Positions 35,700 through 44,492 of a stretch of 64,000 nt of DNA are shown here, piece by piece. The notes under the pieces are model-generated. The model was not told the origin of the DNA and did no database searches. It was given only the letters and a program-made list of their open reading frames with translations. This stretch comes from Chryseobacterium sp. T16E-39 (GTDB taxonomy: Bacteria; Bacteroidota; Bacteroidia; Flavobacteriales; Weeksellaceae), in NCBI RefSeq assembly GCF_002216065.1, contig NZ_CP022282.1, positions 434,001 to 498,000 of the forward strand, given 5' to 3'. How positions within the stretch are numbered: the stretch's first letter is position 1; every line of letters starts with the position of its first letter. Position numbers and translations under genes: made by a program.

Positions 35700-37112
35700 A
35701 TGGATATTCTTGGAATCCGTCTTTATTTTTTGATAGTAGCTTTTTTTACCACATCGCTGGGGAAAGCGTGTACCATTTTCATGGCAAATGACGGGAAAAA
35801 CATATGGATAGGAAATAATGAAGATGAAAGTTCTGAAATGAATTACCGGTTATGGTATTTCCCTAAAGAAAACACATCGCTCGGTTATATGTTGTGGTCT
35901 GAAAAGCTTGATGGGCACGATTCTGAGATGTGGCAATATCCACAGGGTGGACTTAATGAATATGGACTTTTCATGGACTACACTGCGATTGATGATATTC
36001 CCGTTATTATTAGTCCTTTAAAAAAAAGGCGGGAGCAGGAAGTCGTAAACGATATCCTGAAAAGCTGTAAAACAGTAGAGGAAGCGTTGGGTTTTATCAA
36101 TCAGTTTAATTTGGTGAAATTATCCGGGGCACAGCTTTTTATTGGTGATGCCTCCGGAAATTATGCAACGGTTCATGGTAATTATGTAGTCAGAAAAACA
36201 GATCGTAATTTTTCTTTAACGAATTACTGTATTGCCAATGGACACAAGGAAGTTTGCTGGCGAAGGGAAACAGCGTATTCAAAATTGACTGCATTCAAAT
36301 CCTTTAATAAGGATAATGTTTCTGGTATTCTTCGTGAAGCAGCCCAGAAATGGCCAGGAGATGTTGTTACAAATTATTCAATGGCTGTTAATTTAAAAAA
36401 GCAGGAAATAATCCTTTATTATAAAAATGATTTCAAAACTCCACGCACTATAAATCTTTCTGTAGAACTTAAAAAAGGAAAGCATTTCAGAGATATGGCT
36501 GCGTATTTTCCTTATAGCTTAACTACGGTTTTAAAAGATCAGTATAAGCAGAAAGGAATTAAAGAAGTGATTTATCGATACAATGAACTAAAGCGGGACT
36601 CATCTAAAGTTTTTAATTTCAATAATAATGATGCAATACAGTTCGGAGCTCATCTCTTGTCCGAAAACAAAACGGAAGATGCAGTTCAGTTTTTCTCTGA
36701 TCTTCAAAAACAGGATAAGAAAAATAATGAATTAGCAAACTGGTTGGGAATTGCTTATAAATACAATCGTAATTTTTCTTCAAGTAAGACCTGTTTTGAT
36801 GCAGTATTTAAATCTTCCCCGGATAATTACCTTGCTAATTTATTTTATAAAAGGAAAGATGGGAATGTTGTATTTAAAATCCGAGAATGGAGTGGAGCAG
36901 AAACTGTGGAACTGATTGGTGATTTTACAGGCTGGCAAAAGCAACCCATAAAAATGAAAAAGGAGAAAGGATATTGGTATTGTGAGATTGCTATACCTGA
37001 AGGAAAATATCAGTATAAATTTTTAATTGACGGGGTTTATTATCTTCCGGATCCTGTAAATCTCATGTATATATGGAAAGGGGACACCATTAATTCTCTT
37101 TTATATGTATAA
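35700..37112 (+). CDS. Ntn hydrolase (C45/choloylglycine type) fused to a CBM48 module
   Basis: 470 residues. A signal peptide ends just before C24 in GKACTIFMAN, which would become the N-terminal catalytic cysteine of an Ntn hydrolase; WIGNNEDE and GGLNEYGLFMDY fit the acyltransferase/amidase branch. About 300-375 looks TPR-like (HLLSENKTEDAVQFFSDLQK), and about 385-470 is a glycogen-binding-type CBM48 (LIGDFTGWQKQPIKM, KYQYKFLIDG). Chemistry would be cleavage of a linear amide; the carbohydrate-binding end suggests action on or near a glycan. Start 22 nt after the protease gene. Confidence 0.78.
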   Translation: MDILGIRLYFLIVAFFTTSLGKACTIFMANDGKNIWIGNNEDESSEMNYRLWYFPKENTSLGYMLWSEKLDGHDSEMWQYPQGGLNEYGLFMDYTAIDDIPVIISPLKKRREQEVVNDILKSCKTVEEALGFINQFNLVKLSGAQLFIGDASGNYATVHGNYVVRKTDRNFSLTNYCIANGHKEVCWRRETAYSKLTAFKSFNKDNVSGILREAAQKWPGDVVTNYSMAVNLKKQEIILYYKNDFKTPRTINLSVELKKGKHFRDMAAYFPYSLTTVLKDQYKQKGIKEVIYRYNELKRDSSKVFNFNNNDAIQFGAHLLSENKTEDAVQFFSDLQKQDKKNNELANWLGIAYKYNRNFSSSKTCFDAVFKSSPDNYLANLFYKRKDGNVVFKIREWSGAETVELIGDFTGWQKQPIKMKKEKGYWYCEIAIPEGKYQYKFLIDGVYYLPDPVNLMYIWKGDTINSLLYV

Positions 37113-37233
37113 AAAAATCAGAAATCAATATTGAAATTAATGTAAGACTTATCTTTTTGTATTATAAATTTTATTTTTTCTTTGGATTAAAAGTCTGCAA
37201 ATCATTATCATTGTACTTCTAAAACATGATATA

Positions 37234-38811
37234 ATGATTGAAAATTTTCCCTTCTACTTGTCGCTTATCTTCGCTATTATTTTACTGATTATGCTGGCTA
37301 ATAAAATAAAGGTCGCATATCCGGTTCTTTTGGTGATAGCAGGATTACTGATCAGTTTTATTCCCGGGATCCCTTCAATAAAGATCGATCCCGAACTTAT
37401 ATTTATTATTTTTCTTCCTCCCTTACTGTATGAAGCAGCGTGGGCTATTTCGTGGAAAGAACTATGGAAATGGCGACGGGTTATTGGAAGCTTTGCTTTC
37501 ATTGTGGTTTTTCTTACCGCAATTAGTGTAGCTTTTGTTGCTAATTACTTTATACCTGGATTTTCCTTGGCACTTGGTTTTTTATTAGGGGGTATTGTAT
37601 CTCCACCAGATGCTGTAAGCGCGGGAGCTATTTTAAAGTTTGTAAAAGTTCCCAAAAGAATGTCGTCCATATTAGAAGGCGAAAGTCTCTTAAATGACGC
37701 TTCTTCACTGATCATTCTACGGTTTGCTCTCATCGCTGTAGCTACAGGACAGTTTGTGTGGCACGAAGCTGCATTAAGTTTTTCATGGATGGTTATCGGA
37801 GGAATCGGAATTGGAGTGTTCATCGGATGGATTTTCATGAAATGCCACAAGTATCTTCCTACAGATGCCAATATGGATACTATTCTTACGATTGTTGCTC
37901 CTTACATCATGTACATTTGTGCAGAAGAGGTTCATAGTTCAGGAGTGCTTGCCGTAGTAAGTGGTGGATTGCTTTTATCGAATCACCGACATCGTATTCT
38001 AAGTGCATCTTCCCGGTTACGGGGGATCAATGTTTGGGAAAGTTTTGCATTTGTCTTAAATGGGTTGGTCTTTATGCTTATCGGCTTAGATCTGCCGGAA
38101 ATTACTTCAGGTTTAGAGGGAGTAAGCCTTTCAGCAGCGGTGGGCTACGGACTTTTAATAACGGGGGTGCTTGTTGTTGTAAGGATTCTGTCTGCATATG
38201 GTGCGGTAATAATTACGTTAATAGCCAGAAATTATATCCCTGTCGCAGATAAGAGAAGTCCCGGATTTAAAGCTCCACTGATCTTAGGTTGGACAGGAAT
38301 GCGTGGGGTAGTCTCATTAGCGGCTGCACTTTCCATACCCATTCAGTTATATCCCGGAGGACCTGATTTTCCTCAGAGAAACCTGATCCTGTTTATTACT
38401 TTTATTGTCATTTTGACGACTCTTCTTCTTCAGGGGTTAACTCTACCATTTATTATCAAAAAGGTCAATATGCCTTCTTTTAACGATCATCTTCCGGATG
38501 AAGAAGCTGATGAGCAGATTAAAAGAGAAATGGCTCAATACACCCTGGAACACATTACTAAAAATTATGGTGAAATGTTGAAGACAAGTCCATTTTTACA
38601 GAACATCCGTGATAAATGGCAAACCAAAATTGGAGACGATGCCCAGATCAGAATTTCTCCCGAGGTGAAACTGGCTTATATGGATATTCTTAATCAGCAA
38701 AGATTATGGCTTGTTGACCAGAACCATGATAACCAATATGACGAAGATATCATCAGAAAACATTTAATGAGAATAGATTTAGAAGAGGAGAGAATCAATT
38801 ATACCCACTGA
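37234..38811 (+). CDS. CPA1-family Na+/H+ antiporter
   Basis: 525 residues with about 12 helices. Ion-binding signature GGIVSPPDAVSAG (D126) and the following LEGESLLNDASSL (D155) are typical of CPA1/NhaP exchangers, as is WTGMRGVVSLAAAL late in the membrane part. A hydrophilic C-terminal tail of about 110 residues follows. It exchanges sodium or potassium for protons across the inner membrane. It faces a convergent small gene with no gap (stop codons adjoin). Confidence 0.9.
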   Translation: MIENFPFYLSLIFAIILLIMLANKIKVAYPVLLVIAGLLISFIPGIPSIKIDPELIFIIFLPPLLYEAAWAISWKELWKWRRVIGSFAFIVVFLTAISVAFVANYFIPGFSLALGFLLGGIVSPPDAVSAGAILKFVKVPKRMSSILEGESLLNDASSLIILRFALIAVATGQFVWHEAALSFSWMVIGGIGIGVFIGWIFMKCHKYLPTDANMDTILTIVAPYIMYICAEEVHSSGVLAVVSGGLLLSNHRHRILSASSRLRGINVWESFAFVLNGLVFMLIGLDLPEITSGLEGVSLSAAVGYGLLITGVLVVVRILSAYGAVIITLIARNYIPVADKRSPGFKAPLILGWTGMRGVVSLAAALSIPIQLYPGGPDFPQRNLILFITFIVILTTLLLQGLTLPFIIKKVNMPSFNDHLPDEEADEQIKREMAQYTLEHITKNYGEMLKTSPFLQNIRDKWQTKIGDDAQIRISPEVKLAYMDILNQQRLWLVDQNHDNQYDEDIIRKHLMRIDLEEERINYTH

Positions 38812-39147
38812 TTACTCAATATTGAGAATCGATAGGAGCTTTTGGAGGTACTCATCTTCTTTGAGTACTTTCTGATAGGACTGTCTTGCATAGTCGGGAG
38901 AAAGTTTATAGGCTTCCGATACATGATGAAGGTTTTCATTTTCAACAGACAGATTAAAGGAGTTTATATAATCAGAAATATATTTGTCAATTCTCTTTTT
39001 CTTTATTTCACATAAAGTACAGTTCTTTATCTTGCGTAAAGAATCTAATATTAAGGACTTATCCCCATGGAAATTAATAATATTTTTTACAAACGATAAA
39101 TTATGTTTATCCTGCAATGCTGAGTGAGAATCATCTTCAAAAATCAT
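38812..39147 (-). CDS. Small soluble protein, unknown
   Basis: 111 residues, helical and charged, without signal or membrane segment. It carries a CTLC pair (KNCTLCEIKKKRIDKYI) that could bind metal, but only one such pair is present. I recognise no family. Its stop codon touches that of the antiporter gene. Confidence 0.5.
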   Translation of the reverse strand: MIFEDDSHSALQDKHNLSFVKNIINFHGDKSLILDSLRKIKNCTLCEIKKKRIDKYISDYINSFNLSVENENLHHVSEAYKLSPDYARQSYQKVLKEDEYLQKLLSILNIE

Positions 39148-39397
39148 AATTTGCTAATGTTTTTTAATGTCAATAATAAACAAGATAAATATTTTGATGC
39201 ATATTTGAAATTTTTACTTCAAAAACTTAACCAAAATACATAATATATTTGAAAATGTGTTTTTAAGAACTTCCTCTTCAAGCATTCTTTTATGGGAAAT
39301 GAATTTCAAATAAAATCTATGTTGAGGTTAGAATTATTTCTATAAGAAGTGATTTTTTATTCTATGTAAATAATTTTATTTACAGGAATGAGAGTGA

Positions 39398-39564
39398 TAT
39401 TTTTGCTCGGTTGCTTTTTTCTCCATGTTAATTCTTTTTTTTAAAGGATACTTTTTTTTAAATTATAGAAGCATAACCAATAGATACGCTTTTCTAGAAG
39501 TACAAATGTTTAAGGCTGGAAACGACCCGGTTCCCCTATAGAGATTTTCAGCCTTATCTTTTTT
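39398..39564 (+). ncRNA. Candidate small RNA ending in an intrinsic terminator
   Basis: In a 577-nt stretch without a gene, TATTTTTG (39398-39405) matches the -7 consensus, and at 39512-39564 lies a clear terminator: 11-bp stem AAGGCTGGAAA / TTTTCAGCCTT (one G-U), a 22-nt loop with CGACCCGG, then ATCTTTTTT. No ORF of note lies between. A transcript of about 150 nt is possible; no -33 element is obvious. A palindrome TGTAAATAA-TT-TTATTTACA-like sequence stands at about 39365-39384. Confidence 0.35.
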
Positions 39565-39724
39565 ATTCAGTAAAATAGTTGAGTTTGTGAAATAAATTCA
39601 TAGACATTACTTAATTTTAATATAAAATCAACCTGTTGTTTATTAGGAGTTTATATGTTTTGTTGATGAAATAAGCGTAATGGTTTTGGTCTCTTTTTTG
39701 ATCATTATGATCAAACACAATACG

Positions 39725-39934
39725 ATGATGAGAGAAAAATTCAAGCATTTGCTTGGAAAAACCCGTGATGAAATTACCAAAGAAATAGGAGATGGCTTTA
39801 ATTTTCACGATAATGAAGTCTGGACTTATGAGGTTGGGAAAACCTGGATAGGCAGAAGGATTATTCTATCGATTAAATTTAAAGGAAAAAACGCTTCAGA
39901 AATTGCTTTTTACAAAAGCTTCAGGAAATGCTAA
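39725..39934 (+). CDS. Small BamE-fold-like protein, first of two tandem paralogues
   Basis: 69 residues from ATG 39725; the frame opens earlier (39680), but this start matches the start of the paralogue at 40200. The body HLLGKTRDEITKEIG ... VWTYEVGKTWIGRR ... LSIKFKGKNASEIAFYKSF resembles the SmpA/BamE fold pattern (G-x-T-x2-E/V-x-LG, W-x-Y, L-x-V-x-F-x-D/N), yet there is no signal peptide. I know no function for such cytosolic forms. About two thirds of residues match the second copy. Confidence 0.6.
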   Translation: MMREKFKHLLGKTRDEITKEIGDGFNFHDNEVWTYEVGKTWIGRRIILSIKFKGKNASEIAFYKSFRKC

Positions 39935-40199
39935 GTTCTTTTCTTCCATTAATTCATAATTATCATTTTTATTTTTAAAAATCTTTCAAAATAATGAGGT
40001 GTAAAATCATCATTAAAATGATTGATAATTCACTTTTGAAACAATTGGTCTAAAGGTTTTAATTTAAATTTTTTTAATGTTTTTTGACTTGGCTTAATTG
40101 TCTGTTTTTCAATGCTGCACGGTCTTTTCAAAATGTTGGGAAATACAGGGTTTTATGCCTTGTTATGGTCTGTTTTTTGATGCCTGATGTCAAAATACA

Positions 40200-40412
40200 A
40201 TGATGAAAAAACAACTATTTATTAATTTAATTGGGAAGACTCGCTATGAAGTGGCACAAGAGCTGGGCTACGGTTTTAATTGTTTTGATAACGAAATCTG
40301 GATTTATGAAGTCGGAAAAACATGGATAGGAAGAAGGGTAATTTTATCCATTAAATTTGAAAATGACAAAGCATCTGAATTATTCCTGTATAAGACCTTC
40401 AATAAACGATGA
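40200..40412 (+). CDS. Small BamE-fold-like protein, second tandem paralogue
   Basis: 70 residues: NLIGKTRYEVAQELG ... IWIYEVGKTWIGRR ... LSIKFENDKASELFLYKTF. It aligns end to end with the protein 265 nt upstream, and the 40-odd bases before both starts are also alike (a TGGTCT-TTTTTTGAT stretch, then TCAAA and ATGATG), so the duplication included the leader. No signal peptide. Function unknown. Confidence 0.62.
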   Translation: MMKKQLFINLIGKTRYEVAQELGYGFNCFDNEIWIYEVGKTWIGRRVILSIKFENDKASELFLYKTFNKR

Positions 40413-40455
40413 CCGGTTTGCTGTAGAGACATAGTGTTGTAAGCAGTCTATTTGC

Positions 40456-40463
40456 TAAATTTG
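40456..40463 (+). promoter_or_regulatory. -7 element before the LysR gene
   Basis: TAAATTTG matches TAnnTTTG, 44 nt before the start. Between it and the ATG lies TACC-ATCTAC-GGTA, a small dyad suited to LysR-type autoregulation. Confidence 0.45.
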
Positions 40464-40507
40464 TACAGTACCATCTACGGTATGAGATATAAAATCGAAA
40501 ATTACAA

Positions 40508-41380
40508 ATGGAACTTAGACAGCTGCGATATTTTCTAAAAGCTAAAGAACTGCTCAATTTTACAGAGGCTGCTAATCATTTATACATCAGCCAAAGTACA
40601 CTTTCTCAACAGATTAAACAGTTGGAAGATGAATTGGGAATCCCTCTTTTCAACAGGATTGGGAAAAGAATTACGTTAACGGAAGCAGGTGAAGTTTTTG
40701 CAAAATATGCTCAAAAAAGCCTCCTGAAATCTCAGGAAGGCTTTCTGGCATTGAGGGATCTTAAAGAATTAAAGAGTGGTGAGCTATCTATGGGAGTCAC
40801 TTATGGACTGCGTTCCACGATGATAAAAGCTTTGATTCAGTTTTCAAATAGGTATCCTGAAGTAAGGATAAATATTGTTTTTGGGACAACGTCTGAGCTG
40901 ATGGAAAAGCTTCACCATGGGGAGCTCGATTTTGCGCTTACTTTTGCCAAAGGAACGCGGGAAAAACTATTTACCTATATTCCTCTTTTTACTTCACCAA
41001 TGGCTTTGGTTGTTTCAAAAAATTCTAATCTGGCAGATAAAAAAACAGTGACCTTAAAGGAAATTGTTGATTTTCCTCTTGTTATGCCGAGTGGAGGGTA
41101 TAGTACCACAAGATTTGTGATGAAAGCCTTTGAAACTGCCGGGCTTAAACCTGATGTTTTGATGCAGATCAATGATGTGGCAGCTTTACTGGAAGTTGTA
41201 AAAAACGGAAACTGGTGTACTATTTTAGCGGAAACCACTGTGACCGGTCAGGATCAGTTGGCTACTATTCCTATTAAAGGAAAAAATATGATCAGAACAG
41301 CAATGTTGATCTCGCTAAAAGATGCGTACGAGAAGAAAGCAGCAAAAGTATTTTGCACATTTCTACCTTTCACTCAATAA
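40508..41380 (+). CDS. LysR-family regulator, CynR/CysB-like group
   Basis: 290 residues. The N-terminal winged HTH (MELRQLRYFLKAKELLNFTE; HLYISQSTLSQQIKQLED) is followed by a LysR substrate-binding domain (about 90-290). No divergent target gene is next to it, unlike the common LysR layout; the tandem small paralogues lie upstream on the same strand. The effector is unknown. Confidence 0.9.
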   Translation: MELRQLRYFLKAKELLNFTEAANHLYISQSTLSQQIKQLEDELGIPLFNRIGKRITLTEAGEVFAKYAQKSLLKSQEGFLALRDLKELKSGELSMGVTYGLRSTMIKALIQFSNRYPEVRINIVFGTTSELMEKLHHGELDFALTFAKGTREKLFTYIPLFTSPMALVVSKNSNLADKKTVTLKEIVDFPLVMPSGGYSTTRFVMKAFETAGLKPDVLMQINDVAALLEVVKNGNWCTILAETTVTGQDQLATIPIKGKNMIRTAMLISLKDAYEKKAAKVFCTFLPFTQ

Positions 41381-41383
41381 AAA

Positions 41384-41410
41384 ACCTCCCTAAAAGAGAG
41401 GTGTTAAAAA
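41384..41410. terminator. Bidirectional terminator between LysR and DUF1349 genes
   Basis: Imperfect stem ACCTC(C)CT / AG(A)GAGGT, with A-rich and T-rich flanks suited mainly to the leftward transcript. Confidence 0.55.
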
Positions 41411-41443
41411 AAATTGACTGTATATTGAAGTGTAATTCAATCA

Positions 41444-42091
41444 TTATTTATTGTTTTCAAGCCATTTTAAACGACGTTCATCAGGTAAGTGTTTTACTTT
41501 GAAATTCTCGAAAATGGCATTGAAACCTGTGCCATCCGGACATGCTGCCATCAATCCAACCATAACCGGTGTATTGTCCTGTAGATGGGCATTACGCATT
41601 AATGTATAATTTTTATCATCAAAGGAGTAGAAAATCTCAACAGCATCAAGTCTTCTTACCGCTTTTATCCAGACTGCCGGTGGAATTTTATCTAAAGTAA
41701 TAACACTCCAGTCACTTGTGGTATGTGTGACTACCGTACTCAGATTATACTTACCATCCACAAATTCAATTCCAGCTTTGATGTAATTTTCTTTGTCGAC
41801 TCTTAACATTAAGCCCATTTGATCAAATCTGGCTTTATAGCTTCCATTGATTTTTACTTTAGCTTCAAACTCTCCGCCATAAGTTGTATAATAAAATGGT
41901 GCATCATCTACTGTAAAACCATAATGGGAAATCCTCCAATAGTCACTCTGAGGGGTTACAAACATGGAGAGGCTGTTGTTTTTGACCTCCCACTTTTCCG
42001 GTTCATTAAACCAGGTCATTTTTTCTAAAGTCTGAGCAAAACTCTTATTGATCGACACTAGTATACAAAACCCTACAATTATTCGCTTCAT
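41444..42091 (-). CDS. Secreted DUF1349 (concanavalin A-like fold) protein
   Basis: 215 residues with a signal peptide (MKRIIVGFCILVSINKSFAQ). The beta-sandwich shows the DUF1349 hallmarks: DYWRISHYGF, QMGLMLRVDKENYIKAGIEF, and VGLMAACPDGTGFNAIFENF. This lectin-like fold is found in glycan-active or stress proteins; no activity is established for the single-domain form. Monocistronic, divergent from the LuxR-type gene. Confidence 0.82.
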   Translation of the reverse strand: MKRIIVGFCILVSINKSFAQTLEKMTWFNEPEKWEVKNNSLSMFVTPQSDYWRISHYGFTVDDAPFYYTTYGGEFEAKVKINGSYKARFDQMGLMLRVDKENYIKAGIEFVDGKYNLSTVVTHTTSDWSVITLDKIPPAVWIKAVRRLDAVEIFYSFDDKNYTLMRNAHLQDNTPVMVGLMAACPDGTGFNAIFENFKVKHLPDERRLKWLENNK

Positions 42092-42194
42092 CGCACAAAT
42101 ATATTTTGTTATAATTATAACTGGATGTAAATTATTAATTTAGCAAAAGTATAACTTAACTGAAGCAGTATCAATACTGATAAATAACCATTTT

Positions 42195-42947
42195 ATGAAG
42201 ATTCTAGAGACATTGAATGAAACATTACTGAATAAGGAACCACACAAAAAAGATGAATGTTTATTGGATATTGATATATATAAGAATGTTGCTTTAATGT
42301 ATTGCCAAATAGAAAATTCAATTTCAGTGTTAAGTGACATGCGTGATAATAAAAGTTATGTCTATAAATCCAATACCGCTTTAAAACTTGGGTTGAGTAA
42401 AGGTAAAAATCCATCTGTGGTAGACTCAATCTGGGAAGAAGAAATTCTCAAAAAAATACATCCGGATGACAAGCTTAAAAAATACATTCATGAATTAAGA
42501 TTTTTTAAGCTCATGGATTCATTAGATCCAAAAGCCCGCACAGATTATAATGTTGTATCGAGAATACGCGTAAAAGACGAGAATGATGAATATAAATTTG
42601 TACAGCACCGAATGTACTATATCTATTCACCATACAACGGGAAATTAAGATTTTCTTTATGTCTTTATGGTATTTCCATTGATCAGTCGATCCTTTTGCC
42701 TTCAGATTTTCTTATTATCAATTCCGTAACAGGAGAGGTGATAGTAGAAGACAGGCTTAATTATACAACTATTTTAACCCAAAGAGAATTAGAAATCCTG
42801 AAGTTTGTAGGAGAAGGTTTTACAAGCAAAGAAATAGCTGGATTTCTCTTCATCAGCGTCAATACCGTCAGTCGCCACCGTCAGAATATTCTTGAAAAAC
42901 TAAAAGTGAAAAATTCCATAAAAGCATTTAAAGAAAGTTTTCATTAA
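42195..42947 (+). CDS. LuxR-type transcription factor with PAS-like N-terminus
   Basis: 250 residues. The first ~170 residues look PAS-like (NEDEYKFVQHRMYYIYSPY; LRFSLCLYGISID), and the C-terminal 65 form a LuxR-type HTH (LTQRELEILKFVGEGFTSKE; TVSRHRQNILEKLKVKN). There is no receiver aspartate, so it is not a response regulator; it may sense a ligand directly. It is followed after 93 nt by a short AraC regulator. Confidence 0.83.
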   Translation: MKILETLNETLLNKEPHKKDECLLDIDIYKNVALMYCQIENSISVLSDMRDNKSYVYKSNTALKLGLSKGKNPSVVDSIWEEEILKKIHPDDKLKKYIHELRFFKLMDSLDPKARTDYNVVSRIRVKDENDEYKFVQHRMYYIYSPYNGKLRFSLCLYGISIDQSILLPSDFLIINSVTGEVIVEDRLNYTTILTQRELEILKFVGEGFTSKEIAGFLFISVNTVSRHRQNILEKLKVKNSIKAFKESFH

Positions 42948-42965
42948 TACACTCTGTTTAATCTT

Positions 42966-42982
42966 CCGAAAAGTTCACCATA
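42966..42982 (+). promoter_or_regulatory. Repeated 17-nt word upstream of araC-type gene
   Basis: CCGAAAAGTTCACCATA occurs here, 58 nt before the AraC-type gene, and again at 43419-43435 before the SDR gene. A plausible operator for the AraC protein encoded between them. A -7-like TATTTTTA (43010-43017) follows. Confidence 0.55.
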
Positions 42983-43040
42983 CAATTACACCAGATCTTT
43001 TTAAATTAGTATTTTTAGTGAAACACATTAAGATGCTTGT

Positions 43041-43436
43041 ATGAAAAAAGATGAAAAAAATATAAAGAGAGGAGAAGAAATCACCAACAGATTTTTAGCT
43101 TTTCTGGATCAGCATATTCAGGATGTTATTTCCGGTAATACCTTTGAATTTATGGAGCTTAATGAAATAGCACAGCGTCTGGCGATCTCTCATACCCATC
43201 TTACGGATACCGTAAAAAAAGAAAAAGGTAATCATCCATGCCATTTTTATGATATTAAAATTATTGAGCAGGCACAGATCATGTTGTCCGAAAGCAATAA
43301 GCCTGTTGCAGAAATAGCCAGGATATTTACTTATGACCCATCCAATTTTTCCAAATTTTTTAAAAAACTTACCGGTCTCACTCCTGGAGGGTACAGAAAA
43401 CTAACTCAGAGTAAATTCCCGAAAAGTTCACCATAG
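43041..43436 (+). CDS. Short AraC-family regulator (HTH only)
   Basis: 131 residues: a brief N-terminal helix region and the double AraC HTH (LNEIAQRLAISHTHLTDTVK; PSNFSKFFKKLTGLTPGGYR). It lacks a ligand-binding domain. A 17-nt word lies both upstream of this gene and over its final codons, where it precedes the SDR gene; this suggests control of itself and of the SDR. Similar short AraC plus SDR pairs are common in Flavobacteriia, as far as I recall. Confidence 0.85.
   Translation: MKKDEKNIKRGEEITNRFLAFLDQHIQDVISGNTFEFMELNEIAQRLAISHTHLTDTVKKEKGNHPCHFYDIKIIEQAQIMLSESNKPVAEIARIFTYDPSNFSKFFKKLTGLTPGGYRKLTQSKFPKSSP
43419..43435 (+). promoter_or_regulatory. Second copy of the 17-nt word, before the SDR gene
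   Basis: The exact copy of 42966-42982 lies over the last codons of the AraC gene (its stop is 43434-43436). A -7-like CATATTTG (43456-43463) follows 20 nt later, and the SDR start is at 43496, so this copy sits at the usual -33 position of an activated promoter. Confidence 0.58.
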
Positions 43437-43495
43437 AAGTATTGTACCTAATATTCATATTTGTAAGACATAACTAATTAAAAAAGAACATAATT

Positions 43496-44251
43496 ATGTC
43501 AAAAAATGATTTAAAAGGTAAGGTGGTATTAATTGCCGGGGGTGGAAAGAATCTTGGAGGATTATTAAGCAGGGATTTCGCAAGAAAAGGAGCTAAACTG
43601 GCTATTCATTATAATAGTGAAAGTTCAAAGCAGGAAAGCGAGAAGACCTTAAGCGAGGTTAAAGCTTTAGGAGCAGAAGCTTTTCTGCTTCAGGCTGACC
43701 TTACAAAGGTTGAGAATATTACAAAGCTATTTGATGAAACCTTGAAAACCTTTGGAGGAATCGATATTGCGATCAATACAGTTGGAATGGTTCTTAAAAA
43801 ACCTTTTGTAGAAACTACAGAGGCGGAATATGATTCTATGTTTAATATTAATTCCAAAGTGGCTTATTTCTTTATTCAGGAAGCAGGTAAGAAATTGAAT
43901 GATCATGGTAAGATCTGTACCATAGTAACTTCGTTATTGGCTGCGTACACAGGATTATACTCTACCTATGCCGGCGCAAAAGCTCCCGTAGAACATTTTA
44001 CGAGAATGGCGTCTAAGGAATTTGGTGATCGGGGAATTTCTGTTACTGCTGTAGCTCCCGGACCAATGGATACTCCATTCTTTTATGGTCAGGAAAGTGA
44101 GGATGCGGTGAGTTATCATCAGTCGGCTTCTGCTTTAGGAGGCTTAACCGACATAAAAGATATTGCTCCTCTGATAGAGTTCCTGGTAAGTGATGGATGG
44201 TGGATCACCGGGCAGACGATTTTTGCCAATGGCGGATATACAACCAGATAA
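43496..44251 (+). CDS. SDR-family oxidoreductase
   Basis: 251 residues of classical short-chain dehydrogenase. Nucleotide-binding glycine motif GGGKNLGG (about 16-23), NxxG-type motif NTVGMV and catalytic Tyr/Lys in YAGAK; the C-terminal end ITGQTIFANGGYTT is typical of beta-ketoacyl-ACP-reductase-like members. It reduces or oxidises a carbonyl/alcohol pair with NAD(P)H; the substrate is unknown. Probably switched by the AraC regulator directly upstream. Confidence 0.88.
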   Translation: MSKNDLKGKVVLIAGGGKNLGGLLSRDFARKGAKLAIHYNSESSKQESEKTLSEVKALGAEAFLLQADLTKVENITKLFDETLKTFGGIDIAINTVGMVLKKPFVETTEAEYDSMFNINSKVAYFFIQEAGKKLNDHGKICTIVTSLLAAYTGLYSTYAGAKAPVEHFTRMASKEFGDRGISVTAVAPGPMDTPFFYGQESEDAVSYHQSASALGGLTDIKDIAPLIEFLVSDGWWITGQTIFANGGYTTR

Positions 44252-44270
44252 CCCTCCCTCCAAATGAATG

Positions 44271-44302
44271 AAAAAGCAGCTGTAAAACAGCTGCTTTTTT
44301 TA
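44271..44302 (+). terminator. Terminator after the SDR gene
   Basis: Perfect 12-bp stem AAAAAGCAGCTG / CAGCTGCTTTTT with a 5-nt loop, then further T. Confidence 0.9.
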
Positions 44303-44492
44303 TGATTTATTTTTAATACGATAGTGATTAATTTATTAAATGTTACAATAAATTAATTTTGTTGTCAAATTGTTTGATTTTCAATGGATAAGGTTGAAAT
44401 ATTGTATGTGTAATGAATTTTGGGGGAAAATAAAAACTGGTGAGTGTGAATTATTTATATATTTGTTCACTAAACAACTAATAATTTAAAGG

